From contig NZ_CP053985.1 in the NCBI RefSeq assembly GCF_013267355.1, positions 1 through 64,000 on the forward strand: DNA of 64,000 nucleotides. The letters run 5' to 3'. The notes beneath the pieces were generated by a model, which was not told the DNA's origin, ran no database searches, and saw only the letters and a program-made list of their open reading frames with translations. Positions 18,587-26,082 of this stretch are shown here, piece by piece. The translations under genes were made by a program, and so were the position numbers. The stretch's first letter is position 1. Each line of letters starts with the position of its first letter. Source of the stretch: Achromobacter pestifer. Its GTDB lineage: Bacteria > Pseudomonadota > Gammaproteobacteria > Burkholderiales > Burkholderiaceae_B.

Positions 18587-19636
18587 CTAGGCCTCGCGGC
18601 CCGCGCCGTCCAGTACTTTGCCCTGGCGCACCACGTCCTCTCCGTCCAGCCGCACGGTGCAGGCGCGCAGCGGAATGTCGATGTGGCAGGTCGTGGTGCG
18701 ATTGCCGCCGGCCTCGTTGTTGGGACCCAGCGAGAACAGGAAATTTCCCTCGTAGGCCCGCGCGTCCATGCCTATGGTGGCTTCGCGGTCGTACAGGCCC
18801 AGCGTGGTCCAATGCGCGCGCGGCTGCAGGCCCCAGCCTATGTGCGAAATCGCGTAGGCTTCGGGATCCTTGAACGAGGCCACGTACTCGCGCAGCAATT
18901 CCGCGTCCACGCCGCCGTCGATGCGCGTGGCGTAGCCGTTTTCGACCGTCAGTTCGATCGCCGAACGCACGTAGAGCTTCTGCGGCAGCAGGATGTCGCC
19001 CACGTCGATCACGATCTTGCCGTTGGCGCCGCCCTCGTTCGGCCAGGTCAGCACGAAGCCACTGGGCCAATGATCCCAGCGCCCCGGCTCGTCGACGAAG
19101 CCGTACTCGCTGATGGCCGGGAACTCGCCCAACGGGCAGCGCAGGTCCGTGCCCGCGTCGGACACCACGCTCATCTCGCGCGCCGCGCCGATGCGTTCTG
19201 CAGCCGCCTTGACCCGCGCGCGGTCGGCTTCGGTCGGCACCAGCCGCGCCAGCACTTCCGGCGGCTCCACCGCCAGCAGGATCTTGGTGCCCGCGGCCAG
19301 GATCTCGTGCTGTTCCGGCGAGAACAGCAGCGTCATCAGGTCCAGCACCAGATCGCTTTCCTTCAAGGCCGCGATCGCGGCCTTGTTGCCGGTCAGCGGC
19401 GTGGTGCCCAGATAGGCCAGCGAGTCCCGGCTCAGCGCCCGCTCGCCGTTGATGGGCGGCAGGTCCAGACGATTCACGATGGCGCCCATGGCTTGCGTCG
19501 CGATCAGCGCCGTGGACAGGGTTTGCGGATGGGTCGCCGCGCTGGTCAGCACCGTGACGGTCTGCCCCGCTTGCAGCTTGGACAGGGTCAGCACCTGCTG
19601 CCAGGCCTTCACCATTTCATAGTCGCTTATGGGCAT
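18587..19636 (-). CDS. picD: 2,5-dihydroxypyridine 5,6-dioxygenase
   Basis: A 349-residue extradiol-type dioxygenase with the NicX/PicD fold, often misnamed leucyl aminopeptidase. The iron ligands reported for Pseudomonas putida NicX (His265, His318, Asp320) fall at the same numbers here: His265 in ISHIGWG, and His318 and Asp320 in TTCHIDIPL. The enzyme opens 2,5-dihydroxypyridine to N-formylmaleamate with O2. It lies between the deformylase gene (30 bp upstream) and the amidase gene (31 bp downstream). The identical ligand positions make this one of the firmest calls in the island. Confidence 0.94.
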   Translation of the reverse strand: MPISDYEMVKAWQQVLTLSKLQAGQTVTVLTSAATHPQTLSTALIATQAMGAIVNRLDLPPINGERALSRDSLAYLGTTPLTGNKAAIAALKESDLVLDLMTLLFSPEQHEILAAGTKILLAVEPPEVLARLVPTEADRARVKAAAERIGAAREMSVVSDAGTDLRCPLGEFPAISEYGFVDEPGRWDHWPSGFVLTWPNEGGANGKIVIDVGDILLPQKLYVRSAIELTVENGYATRIDGGVDAELLREYVASFKDPEAYAISHIGWGLQPRAHWTTLGLYDREATIGMDARAYEGNFLFSLGPNNEAGGNRTTTCHIDIPLRACTVRLDGEDVVRQGKVLDGAGREA

Positions 19637-19666
19637 GATGCCCTCCTTGCCAGCTGGTGCCGAAAG

Positions 19667-20491
19667 TTACGGGCGCGCCAGCGGCGCGCCCAGGAAGTCG
19701 CCGAAGGCCGCATAGAAGCCTTCCTCGTTGTCCCACGGAATCATGTGGCCGGCGGCAGGCACGCGGTGATGCTGCGCGCCGGGCGCCAACCGCTGGATCT
19801 CGCTCACGTCGGCGTCCTGCACCACATCGCCCCGTTCCGCCGTGATCAGCAGGACCGGCACGTCCAGGAGCGGCAGGTCGGCGTGGATATCGTCGCTCTG
19901 AAAGGCTTCGAAGCTCTGGATGATGGCGCGCTCGTCGCAGGTGTGCAGCCATTCGGCGCGCAGCTGGCGCTGCTCCTCGGTCCAGGTCGGGCAGAACGCG
20001 CGCATGGCCTCGGCGTCCATGCCATGCCGCGCCTGCGCCATGGAGTCGACGTACCAGGGCAGCTTGGCGGGATACGGCCGGCGGCCGGGGCCCGACACCG
20101 GCGGATCGACCAGGACCAGGCGGCTCAAACCGGCAGGCTTGCCGCGCCCGGCGCGCACGCCGATGCGCCCGCCCATCGAATGGCCGACCACGCTGTAGCG
20201 CGCCAGGCCCAGCGCTTCCGCGAAGGCCAGCACGTCGGCGGCCTGCGCGTCCAGACTGTAGTCCAGCGCCGCGCCGGCTTCGGACAGGCCGCGGCCGCGC
20301 ACGTCCAGCACGTAGGTATCGAAAGCGGCGCCGAAGCGCTCGCCGACGAAACCCCAGGTGACTGCGGGGCTGGTGATGCCCGGCACGATGATGACCGGAT
20401 CGCGCCCCGCGCCGCGTTCGCCGCCATAGCGCAGGTAATGCTGGCGGATGCCATTGGCATGGACGTTGCCGCCGTACAGGAAGTTGCTCAT
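19667..20491 (-). CDS. picE: N-formylmaleamate deformylase (alpha/beta hydrolase)
   Basis: A 274-residue alpha/beta hydrolase. The nucleophile elbow GHSMGG places Ser105; Asp129 (VLVDPP) and His249 (PAAGHMIPWD) complete the triad. All three are offset by four residues from the NicD triad as I recall it (Ser101, Asp125, His245). It converts N-formylmaleamate to maleamate and formate, linking the dioxygenase and amidase encoded next to it. The ATG at 20491 was chosen; a longer open frame upstream overlaps the decarboxylase gene antisense-free but lacks family sequence. Confidence 0.92.
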   Translation of the reverse strand: MSNFLYGGNVHANGIRQHYLRYGGERGAGRDPVIIVPGITSPAVTWGFVGERFGAAFDTYVLDVRGRGLSEAGAALDYSLDAQAADVLAFAEALGLARYSVVGHSMGGRIGVRAGRGKPAGLSRLVLVDPPVSGPGRRPYPAKLPWYVDSMAQARHGMDAEAMRAFCPTWTEEQRQLRAEWLHTCDERAIIQSFEAFQSDDIHADLPLLDVPVLLITAERGDVVQDADVSEIQRLAPGAQHHRVPAAGHMIPWDNEEGFYAAFGDFLGAPLARP

Positions 20492-20511
20492 GTCAGTCTC
20501 CCAGACCGGGC

Positions 20512-21474
20512 TCAGAGTTTGAACAGGCGCCGCGCGTTGCCGCTGCAGATCAGTTCGCGGGTCGCGTCGTCCATCGGCGTCTGCTCGATGAATTCCACGG
20601 CCAGCGCGGTCGATTCGTAGGGATAGTCCACCGAGAACATCACCGCCTCGCGGCCCATTTCGGCGATGGCCGCCATCAGCGTGGGAGGCGAACAGACGCC
20701 CGAAGTGGTGATGAGGATGTTGCTGCCCAGGTATTCGGAAGGCGCGCGCGCCAGCTTGATGCCGTGCGAATAGACCGCGAAGCGGCTGTCGAAACGCCAG
20801 CGCAGGAACGGCAGGCCCTCGCCCATGTGCCCGAGGATCAGCTTGACGCCGGGGTAGCGGTCGAACACGCCGCCGAACAGCAGGCGCAGCGCATGGGTGG
20901 CCGTTTCGACGCCCCAGCCCCAGCACGCGCCCACCAGTTCCGGGTGGCCCGAATAGGCCTGCGGAATGACGTAGGGGTCCGACGGGTGCAGGTAGACCGG
21001 CACGTCCAGTTCCTGCACCTTTTCCCAAAACGGGTCGTAGGCGCGGCCGTCGTAGTACACGCCATTGGTGTGGCCGTTGATCAGGGCGCCCTTGAAGCCC
21101 AGTTGCTTGACGCAGCGCTCCAGTTCGGCGGCGGCAACCAGCGGATCATGCATGGGCACGGTGGCGAAGGCGCCGTAGCGCGTCGGGTGGCGCGCCACCT
21201 GCTCGACCAGGAAATCGTTGTTCTCCTTGGCGCGGCGCAGCGCCACCGCGGCGTCGGCTTCGGCCTGCACGCCCGGTCCGGTCTGCGACAGGATGACGTA
21301 GTCGATGCCGCCGCGGTCCATTTCGCCCAGACGGACTTCGTCGAAATCCACCAGGCGCGCGGCCAGGTCGGCCAGCACGGCGGGATCGATGTGCTGCGCG
21401 AAGCTCTTCGAATAGTCCTTGAATCCGACCGCGGTGTAGTGCTCCTCAAACGCGATCTTGCGTACTTTGCTCAT
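20512..21474 (-). CDS. picC: Amidohydrolase-2 family decarboxylase, probable 3,6-dihydroxypicolinate decarboxylase
   Basis: A 320-residue TIM-barrel enzyme of the ACMSD/gamma-resorcylate decarboxylase group. Metal-site residues are visible: Glu10 and His12 (AFEEHYT), His163 (VYLHPSDP), His216 (LILGHMGEG) and Asp283 (MFSVDYPYES). PicC of Alcaligenes, about the same length, removes CO2 from 3,6-dihydroxypicolinate to give 2,5-dihydroxypyridine, the substrate of the next-but-one gene. It is first in the picC-E-D-F operon. The ATG at 21474 directly precedes the conserved N-terminus. Three PicR-like operators lie upstream. Confidence 0.88.
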   Translation of the reverse strand: MSKVRKIAFEEHYTAVGFKDYSKSFAQHIDPAVLADLAARLVDFDEVRLGEMDRGGIDYVILSQTGPGVQAEADAAVALRRAKENNDFLVEQVARHPTRYGAFATVPMHDPLVAAAELERCVKQLGFKGALINGHTNGVYYDGRAYDPFWEKVQELDVPVYLHPSDPYVIPQAYSGHPELVGACWGWGVETATHALRLLFGGVFDRYPGVKLILGHMGEGLPFLRWRFDSRFAVYSHGIKLARAPSEYLGSNILITTSGVCSPPTLMAAIAEMGREAVMFSVDYPYESTALAVEFIEQTPMDDATRELICSGNARRLFKL

Positions 21475-21535
21475 TCCCCTACTCCCAGTTTGATGGCCCG
21501 GACCCTGTCCTGCCACGGCGCGTCAGCATTGTTTA

Positions 21536-21547
21536 TCAGTACACTGA
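21536..21547. promoter_or_regulatory. PicR-like operator, proximal to picC
   Basis: TCAGTACACTGA lies 61 bp upstream of the picC start codon, where a repressor would overlap the core promoter. It is the nearest of three copies in the gap between picC and the mocA-like gene. Confidence 0.68.
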
Positions 21548-21626
21548 CTATTACATCGGAACTATCGGAATCGCGCGCAGCCGCTTTCCCATTGGGAACA
21601 GCCCTGCGGAGGCCTCCGAATTTACG

Positions 21627-21658
21627 TCAGTATACTGACTTTATAGTCAGCGTACTGA
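21627..21658. promoter_or_regulatory. Paired PicR-like operators, distal to picC
   Basis: TCAGTATACTGA at 21627 is a perfect 12-bp palindrome, and TCAGCGTACTGA follows at 21647, 20 bp on. They lie between picC and the convergent end of the mocA-like gene. The flanks are AT-rich compared with the surrounding coding DNA. Confidence 0.72.
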
Positions 21659-21685
21659 CAAATTAGGGAAATCCCGGAGCGCAAG

Positions 21686-21706
21686 AAAAAGGCCGCCGCG
21701 GCGGCC
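21686..21706 (-). terminator. Rho-independent terminator of the mocA-like gene
   Basis: On the minus strand a GGCCGCCGCGGCGGCC self-complementary stem is followed by five T residues, 18 bp after the mocA-like stop codon. Confidence 0.8.
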
Positions 21707-21723
21707 TTGCCAGCGGGTGGCGT

Positions 21724-22350
21724 TCAGCCGGCGTCGCCCAGGTCGGCGGGCGTGTCGACATCGCGCAACACGCCAGGATCATCCGTCGGGACCAGATGCA
21801 GGCCGGGCTGCCTGAGCAGCCGCCGCGCGCCTTCGTCCCCGCTCAAGACCGCAAGTTGCGGCAACAGTTCGGCGCGAAATCCCACGGGGTGGCCGCGCTG
21901 CCCCTGGTACGAGGGCGCGGCCATCGGTGCGTGAAGCAGCGCGTCCAGCACGCCGTCCAGGCTGGCGCGGCGGATCCAGGGCATGTCGGCCAACGCCACC
22001 AGCACGGCTTCCGGCGTGGCGGGCAAGCCCAGCAGATACTGCGCCGCGGCGGCCAGGCTGGCGCCCATGCCCTCGTCCGCCCGGTCCGTCTCCAGCACCC
22101 GGCAATCTTCCGTCCGCAGCAATCCGGCCAGGGCGGCGCTGCCGGGACGCACCACGGCGACGACCATGTCCACCGCCGCGCGCAGCATCCGGGCGCTGGC
22201 CGCCGCCACGCACACGCCCTGCGGCAAGGGCGCCAGCAGCTTGTCGGCGCCCGGCCGCTGCGCGGCGTAGCGCGAGCCCTGCCCCGCCGCCAGCAGAATG
22301 CCGACACGCGCGGGGCCCGGGTAGGGATAGACACTAGAGACATTCGACAT
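21724..22350 (-). CDS. MocA-like molybdenum cofactor nucleotidyltransferase
   Basis: A 208-residue NTP-transferase. The nucleotide-binding LLAAGQGSR is at residues 19-27, the acidic ADMPW metal motif lies near 125, and the MocA-type GHPVGF substrate motif near 160. MocA joins CTP to molybdopterin to make the MCD cofactor used by XDH/CoxL-type hydroxylases, matching the hydroxylase encoded 9 kb away. It diverges from the xdhC-like gene, with one PicR-like operator between them. A GTP-using MobA role is less likely given the GHPVGF pattern and the context. Confidence 0.85.
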   Translation of the reverse strand: MSNVSSVYPYPGPARVGILLAAGQGSRYAAQRPGADKLLAPLPQGVCVAAASARMLRAAVDMVVAVVRPGSAALAGLLRTEDCRVLETDRADEGMGASLAAAAQYLLGLPATPEAVLVALADMPWIRRASLDGVLDALLHAPMAAPSYQGQRGHPVGFRAELLPQLAVLSGDEGARRLLRQPGLHLVPTDDPGVLRDVDTPADLGDAG

Positions 22351-22355
22351 GATGA

Positions 22356-22367
22356 TCAGTATAGTGA
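22356..22367. promoter_or_regulatory. PicR-like operator between the mocA-like and xdhC-like genes
   Basis: TCAGTATAGTGA differs from the perfect palindrome at one position. It is 5 bp upstream of the mocA-like start and 44 bp upstream of the chosen xdhC start, so one site could control both cofactor genes. Confidence 0.6.
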
Positions 22368-22411
22368 ATATAGGCCGTGGCAGCGTCGCGGCCTTTCACT
22401 GTGAGAAGCCG

Positions 22412-23401
22412 ATGAACGCTCTGGATCTGGACGTATTGCAACATGCGCGGGACTGGGTGGCCGCGGGCAGCCGCGTGCACCTGGTGACCGTGGTGCAGAC
22501 CTGGGGCTCGGCCCCGCGCCAGGCCGGCGCCATGCTGGCCCTGCGCGAGGATGGCCGTATGGTCGGTTCGGTTTCCGGCGGCTGCATCGAGGACGACCTG
22601 ATATGCCGTGCCCGCGAAGGCGCGCTCGAGGATGCGCCCGCGCGCCTGACCTATGGCGTCACCCGCGACGAAGCCGCGCGCTTCGGCCTGCCTTGCGGCG
22701 GCACCTTGCGCCTGATCAGCGAACCGCTGCGCGACACGCAATGGCTGGACCTGGTTCTGGAAGCCATCCGCGGCCATCGCCTGATCCAGCGCACGGTGGA
22801 CCTGCAGGACGGCCGCAGCTCGGTGTCCCCAGCCGGTCCGGCCGACGGCCCGGACTTCGACGGCCGCATCTTCCGCAGCGTGTACGGGCCGCGCTGGCGG
22901 CTGCTCATCGTCGGCGCCAACCAGACCGCGCAGGTGCTGGCCAACATCGCCGCCACGCTGGATTTCCACGTCACGGTCTGCGACCCGCGCGAGGAGTTCC
23001 ACGGCGACTGGAGTTTGTCCCGGACCACGCTGATTACCAGCATGCCTGACGACGCGGTGCTGGAGATCGGCACCGACGAACGCACCGCCATCGTGGCGGT
23101 CACCCACGATCCCAAGCTCGACGACATGGCCTTGCTGGAAGCGCTGAAATCGCGGGCCTTCTACGTGGGCGCGCTGGGTTCGCGCGCCAACCAGCAAAAA
23201 CGCCGCGAACGGCTGCGGCTGTTCGACCTGGACGAGAGCCAGATCGCGCGCCTGCACGGCCCGGTGGGCCTGCGCATCGCCAGCAAGACGCCAGCCGAAA
23301 TCGCGGTCGCGATCGCCGCCGAACTGATCTGGGTCCGCAACACGCTGGGGGACGTCGAAGCCGCCCGCAGCGCGCCGCAAGCCAGCGCGCTGCAAGGCTG
23401 A
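22412..23401 (+). CDS. XdhC/CoxI-family molybdenum cofactor maturation protein
   Basis: A 329-residue protein with the N-terminal XdhC domain (TWGSAPRQAGAMLALREDG, then SVSGGCIEDDL with the conserved Cys). A C-terminal Rossmann domain follows from about residue 165 (WRLLIVGANQTAQVLA and FYVGALGSRANQQKRRERL). XdhC proteins bind and sulfurate the Mo cofactor and insert it into XDH-family enzymes. The ATG at 22412 was preferred to 22349 because GTGAGAAG precedes it and the family sequence begins there. It serves, presumably, the hydroxylase at 8.4-12.8 kb. Confidence 0.9.
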   Translation: MNALDLDVLQHARDWVAAGSRVHLVTVVQTWGSAPRQAGAMLALREDGRMVGSVSGGCIEDDLICRAREGALEDAPARLTYGVTRDEAARFGLPCGGTLRLISEPLRDTQWLDLVLEAIRGHRLIQRTVDLQDGRSSVSPAGPADGPDFDGRIFRSVYGPRWRLLIVGANQTAQVLANIAATLDFHVTVCDPREEFHGDWSLSRTTLITSMPDDAVLEIGTDERTAIVAVTHDPKLDDMALLEALKSRAFYVGALGSRANQQKRRERLRLFDLDESQIARLHGPVGLRIASKTPAEIAVAIAAELIWVRNTLGDVEAARSAPQASALQG

Positions 23402-23422
23402 GACTGGCCGCCGGCCCCAGCC

Positions 23423-23956
23423 TTACATAGGCTTGAGCGTGGTGCGGCTGTACTGGTTATTGGCTTCCACCAGGGTGGAAAGCAGCTTCATGAAGATTTC
23501 CTGATTGCGCGTGGACAACGGCTCCAGCAGGCGCTGCTGGGCGCGGGCCATGCCTTCCTGCAGAATGCCCATGATGCGCAAGCCTTCCTGGGTGATCACG
23601 GCCTGGCGCGAACGCTTGTCGTTGGGATTGACGCGCCGTTCCACCAGGCCGCGTTCCTGCAGCCGCTTGACCACGTCCGCGGTGGTGGTGCGGTCCAGTC
23701 CCAGTTCCATGCCGATGGCGGTCTGGTCCAGCCAGGGGCTGAGCGACAGCGCGGTCAGCACGCCATACTGCACCGGCGTCACGTTCTGCGTCTTGCACTC
23801 CTCGTAGAACATGGCGTAGTGGATCTGGTTCAGGCGCCGCACCAGATATCCGGGACGCGACCAAAGCACCTGCTTGGCCGGATCGAAAATCATGCTGTCT
23901 GTCTTATGAGTTGCGACGCGCTTCTGGGACGTCGTCTTTTTCTGTACATCCGGCAC
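23423..23956 (-). CDS. picR: MarR-family repressor, probable PicR
   Basis: A 177-residue MarR protein. The winged helix lies at about residues 60-130 (VTPVQYGVLTALS, DQTAIGMELGLDRTTTADVVKRLQ, and the wing VERRVNPNDKRSRQAVIT), with dimerisation helices at both ends. MarR proteins (NicR, PicR) repress nicotinate and picolinate genes until a pathway acid binds. One motif copy sits 22 bp before its own start, suggesting autoregulation. The start is uncertain: no good ribosome binding site is seen before 23956, and 23893 (MIFDPAKQ) is an alternative. Confidence 0.87.
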   Translation of the reverse strand: MPDVQKKTTSQKRVATHKTDSMIFDPAKQVLWSRPGYLVRRLNQIHYAMFYEECKTQNVTPVQYGVLTALSLSPWLDQTAIGMELGLDRTTTADVVKRLQERGLVERRVNPNDKRSRQAVITQEGLRIMGILQEGMARAQQRLLEPLSTRNQEIFMKLLSTLVEANNQYSRTTLKPM

Positions 23957-23977
23957 GTTGAGGCAGCTCCAATTTAG

Positions 23978-23989
23978 TTAGTGCACTGA
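23978..23989. promoter_or_regulatory. PicR-like operator upstream of the MarR gene
   Basis: TTAGTGCACTGA, a near-perfect palindrome, lies 22 bp before the annotated start of the MarR gene. It is the eighth copy of the motif in the island. Confidence 0.65.
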
Positions 23990-24088
23990 GGATAATACCA
24001 CCGGCCACCCCATGTCGAGCGGCGCGCTGCGGGTAGTTGCGTGAAATCAAAACCGCCGCGCTCGAAACCGGGCGAAGGACCGCGCAAG

Positions 24089-24997
24089 CTAGCGCGCCTG
24101 CTCCGCCAAATACTCCTTCAAAGTCTGCACCAGCGCCGCCGCGGCCGGCGACAGGCTGCGGTTGCGCGCGGTCACCAGCCCGATCGAGCGCTCGGCCACG
24201 GGGCCGATCAGCGGCCGCTGCACAATGCCGTTTTGCGCCACCGCGCCGGCGGCGATCTCGGGCAGCGCGGCCACGCCGAATCCGCATTCGACCATGGCGA
24301 CGATGGTGGTCAGGTGCACCGCTTCAAACACGGGCGTGAAGCGGATCCGGTTCTGCAGGAAGGCCCATTCCGTGTACTGCCGCACGCTGCTGGGCTGCAC
24401 CATGGACACGTGCGCCGCATCCGCCGTGTCGGCCCAGCGCAGCGGCCCCCGGGCGCGCGCCAGCGGATGGGCTTGCGGGATCAGCAGCAGGAAGCTGTCG
24501 GACATCAGCGGCACATAGTGCAGGTCGGCATGCTGCGGGTCGGCGGCGGTCAGGGCGAAGTCGACCTCGCCCGCGCGCACCAGGTCGAAGGCCGGCCCCG
24601 ACAAGGTATCGCGCACCTTCAGGGCGACCAGCGGATGGGCCTGGCGATAGGCCATGAGCACGCGCGGCAGCAGGCGGGCGGCAATCGAGGGCAAGGCCGC
24701 CACCGATACCTGGCCCTGCTCCGCGTTGACGATGCCGCTGACGGCGGCGATGGCGTCGCGAAAAGCCACTTGCAAGGCGGCAGCCTGCTGCATGAAGACC
24801 TCGCCGGCGGCCGTGAGGCGCACGGTGCGCGTGGTGCGGTCGAACAGGCGCACGCCCAGCGCGTCTTCGATGCGCTGGATCTGCGTGGACAGGGCCGATT
24901 GCGACAGGTGCAGCTGCGCGGCCGCCTGGCGGAAGTTGAGCGTGCGGCCCAGCACCAGCGTGGTATCGATATCGCGCATCGAAAGATTGATCTGCAT
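24089..24997 (-). CDS. LysR-family transcriptional regulator
   Basis: A 302-residue LysR protein. The N-terminal winged HTH (residues about 1-60) shows LNFRQAAAQLHLSQSALSTQIQRIE. The periplasmic-binding-like effector domain spans about 90-300. The start codon is fixed by the family's short N-terminus (MQINLSMRDIDTTLVLGRTL). It is divergent from the dehydrogenase/BKACE pair, with a 122-bp gap containing a TGATT-N4-AATCA palindrome. The classical arrangement suggests it activates that pair. The effector is unknown. Confidence 0.93.
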   Translation of the reverse strand: MQINLSMRDIDTTLVLGRTLNFRQAAAQLHLSQSALSTQIQRIEDALGVRLFDRTTRTVRLTAAGEVFMQQAAALQVAFRDAIAAVSGIVNAEQGQVSVAALPSIAARLLPRVLMAYRQAHPLVALKVRDTLSGPAFDLVRAGEVDFALTAADPQHADLHYVPLMSDSFLLLIPQAHPLARARGPLRWADTADAAHVSMVQPSSVRQYTEWAFLQNRIRFTPVFEAVHLTTIVAMVECGFGVAALPEIAAGAVAQNGIVQRPLIGPVAERSIGLVTARNRSLSPAAAALVQTLKEYLAEQAR

Positions 24998-25052
24998 GCC
25001 GGAAGCGGCCTCTCTATTGATCTATATATCCGATCATTCTATCCAAAAAATC

Positions 25053-25066
25053 TGATTCATCAATCA
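25053..25066. promoter_or_regulatory. Candidate LysR operator
   Basis: TGATT-CATC-AATCA is a perfect 5-bp inverted repeat. It lies 55 bp before the LysR start and 53 bp before the dehydrogenase start, the usual position of a shared LysR recognition site. Confidence 0.5.
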
Positions 25067-25119
25067 AAGCGGGTTCTCTACACTCGCCTCCAGCGTAGTT
25101 TCAGACGAAGGAGCAAACC

Positions 25120-26082
25120 ATGCAGACGGACGCGATAGCGCTGCCCAATCCGGGCGCGGCGCATGCGGTGGTGGTGGGCGGCGGCACCATGGGAGCCGAC
25201 GTGGCCGTGGTATTGACCCGCGCGGCCTGCCGGACGACGGTGATCGAATCGAACGCCGAACGCGCGGCGGGCCTGCCCGCCCGGGTCGCGGAAAACCTCA
25301 AGACCATAGACCGGGAGGCGAACGCCGCCCTGCTGTCCACGGCCCCCAGCCTGGATGGCGTCGACTGGTCCAGCGTCGACCTGGTCATCGAGTGCATCCC
25401 CGAACGCCTGGACATCAAGCAGGCGCTGTTCGCGGACCTGGCGCGGCGCGCCCGGCCCGACGCCATCCTGGCCAGCAACAGTTCCAGCTTCCCGATCAGC
25501 GCCATCAGCCAGGGCCTGGATACGCGCGGCCGCATGCTGGGCCTGCACTTCTTCATGCCCGCGCATCTGGTGCCGCTGGTGGAGGTGGTGCTGGGCGCAG
25601 CCAGCGACAACGCCTGCGCCGACACGCTGATCGAATTCATGCGGCGTTGCGGCAGCGTGCCAGTGAAGGTGCTTCAGGACCTGCCGGGCTTTCTGGCCAA
25701 CCGCCTGCAGCACGCGCTGTCGCGCGAGGCCTTCGACCTGATCGACCGCGGCATCGCCTCGCCGGAAGACGTGGACGCCGCAGTGCGCTTCGGCTTCGGC
25801 TTCCGCTTCCTGGCGGCCGGCCCCGTGATGCAGCGCGACCATGCCGGCATCGACGTGCATGCCGCTGCCGGCGCCACCATGTACCCCACGTTCTGCAACG
25901 CCAGCGAGCCGGCGCGCTGCCTGACCGAGCGCGCCCAGGACGGCCGCCACGGCATGAAGACGGGCGTAGGCTTTTATGCCTGGACGCCCGAGACCATCGC
26001 CGCCGAGCGCGCGCGCTACGACCGCCTGCTGCGAGCGGGGCTGGACTTGATTGCGCCCGAACTGCCGGAGATCAAACCGTGA
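25120..26082 (+). CDS. 3-hydroxyacyl-CoA dehydrogenase-family oxidoreductase
   Basis: A 320-residue NAD-dependent dehydrogenase. The Rossmann motif VVVGGGTMGADVA is at about residues 17-29. The family catalytic region contains ECIPERLDIKQALF, SNSSSFPIS and the His-bearing GLHFFMPAHLVPLVEVV. The C-terminal helical domain is at about 190-315. It probably oxidises a beta-hydroxy acid to a beta-keto acid. The next gene overlaps its stop and encodes a beta-keto acid cleavage enzyme, so product transfer is likely. Carnitine dehydrogenase is a possible identity, but the usual thioesterase and betaine genes are absent. Confidence 0.85.
   Translation: MQTDAIALPNPGAAHAVVVGGGTMGADVAVVLTRAACRTTVIESNAERAAGLPARVAENLKTIDREANAALLSTAPSLDGVDWSSVDLVIECIPERLDIKQALFADLARRARPDAILASNSSSFPISAISQGLDTRGRMLGLHFFMPAHLVPLVEVVLGAASDNACADTLIEFMRRCGSVPVKVLQDLPGFLANRLQHALSREAFDLIDRGIASPEDVDAAVRFGFGFRFLAAGPVMQRDHAGIDVHAAAGATMYPTFCNASEPARCLTERAQDGRHGMKTGVGFYAWTPETIAAERARYDRLLRAGLDLIAPELPEIKP

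Noticed and set aside
18587..19636. Leucyl aminopeptidase annotation for the 349-residue protein
   Set aside because: The iron ligands His265, His318 and Asp320 of 2,5-dihydroxypyridine dioxygenase are all present, and the neighbours encode the next steps.
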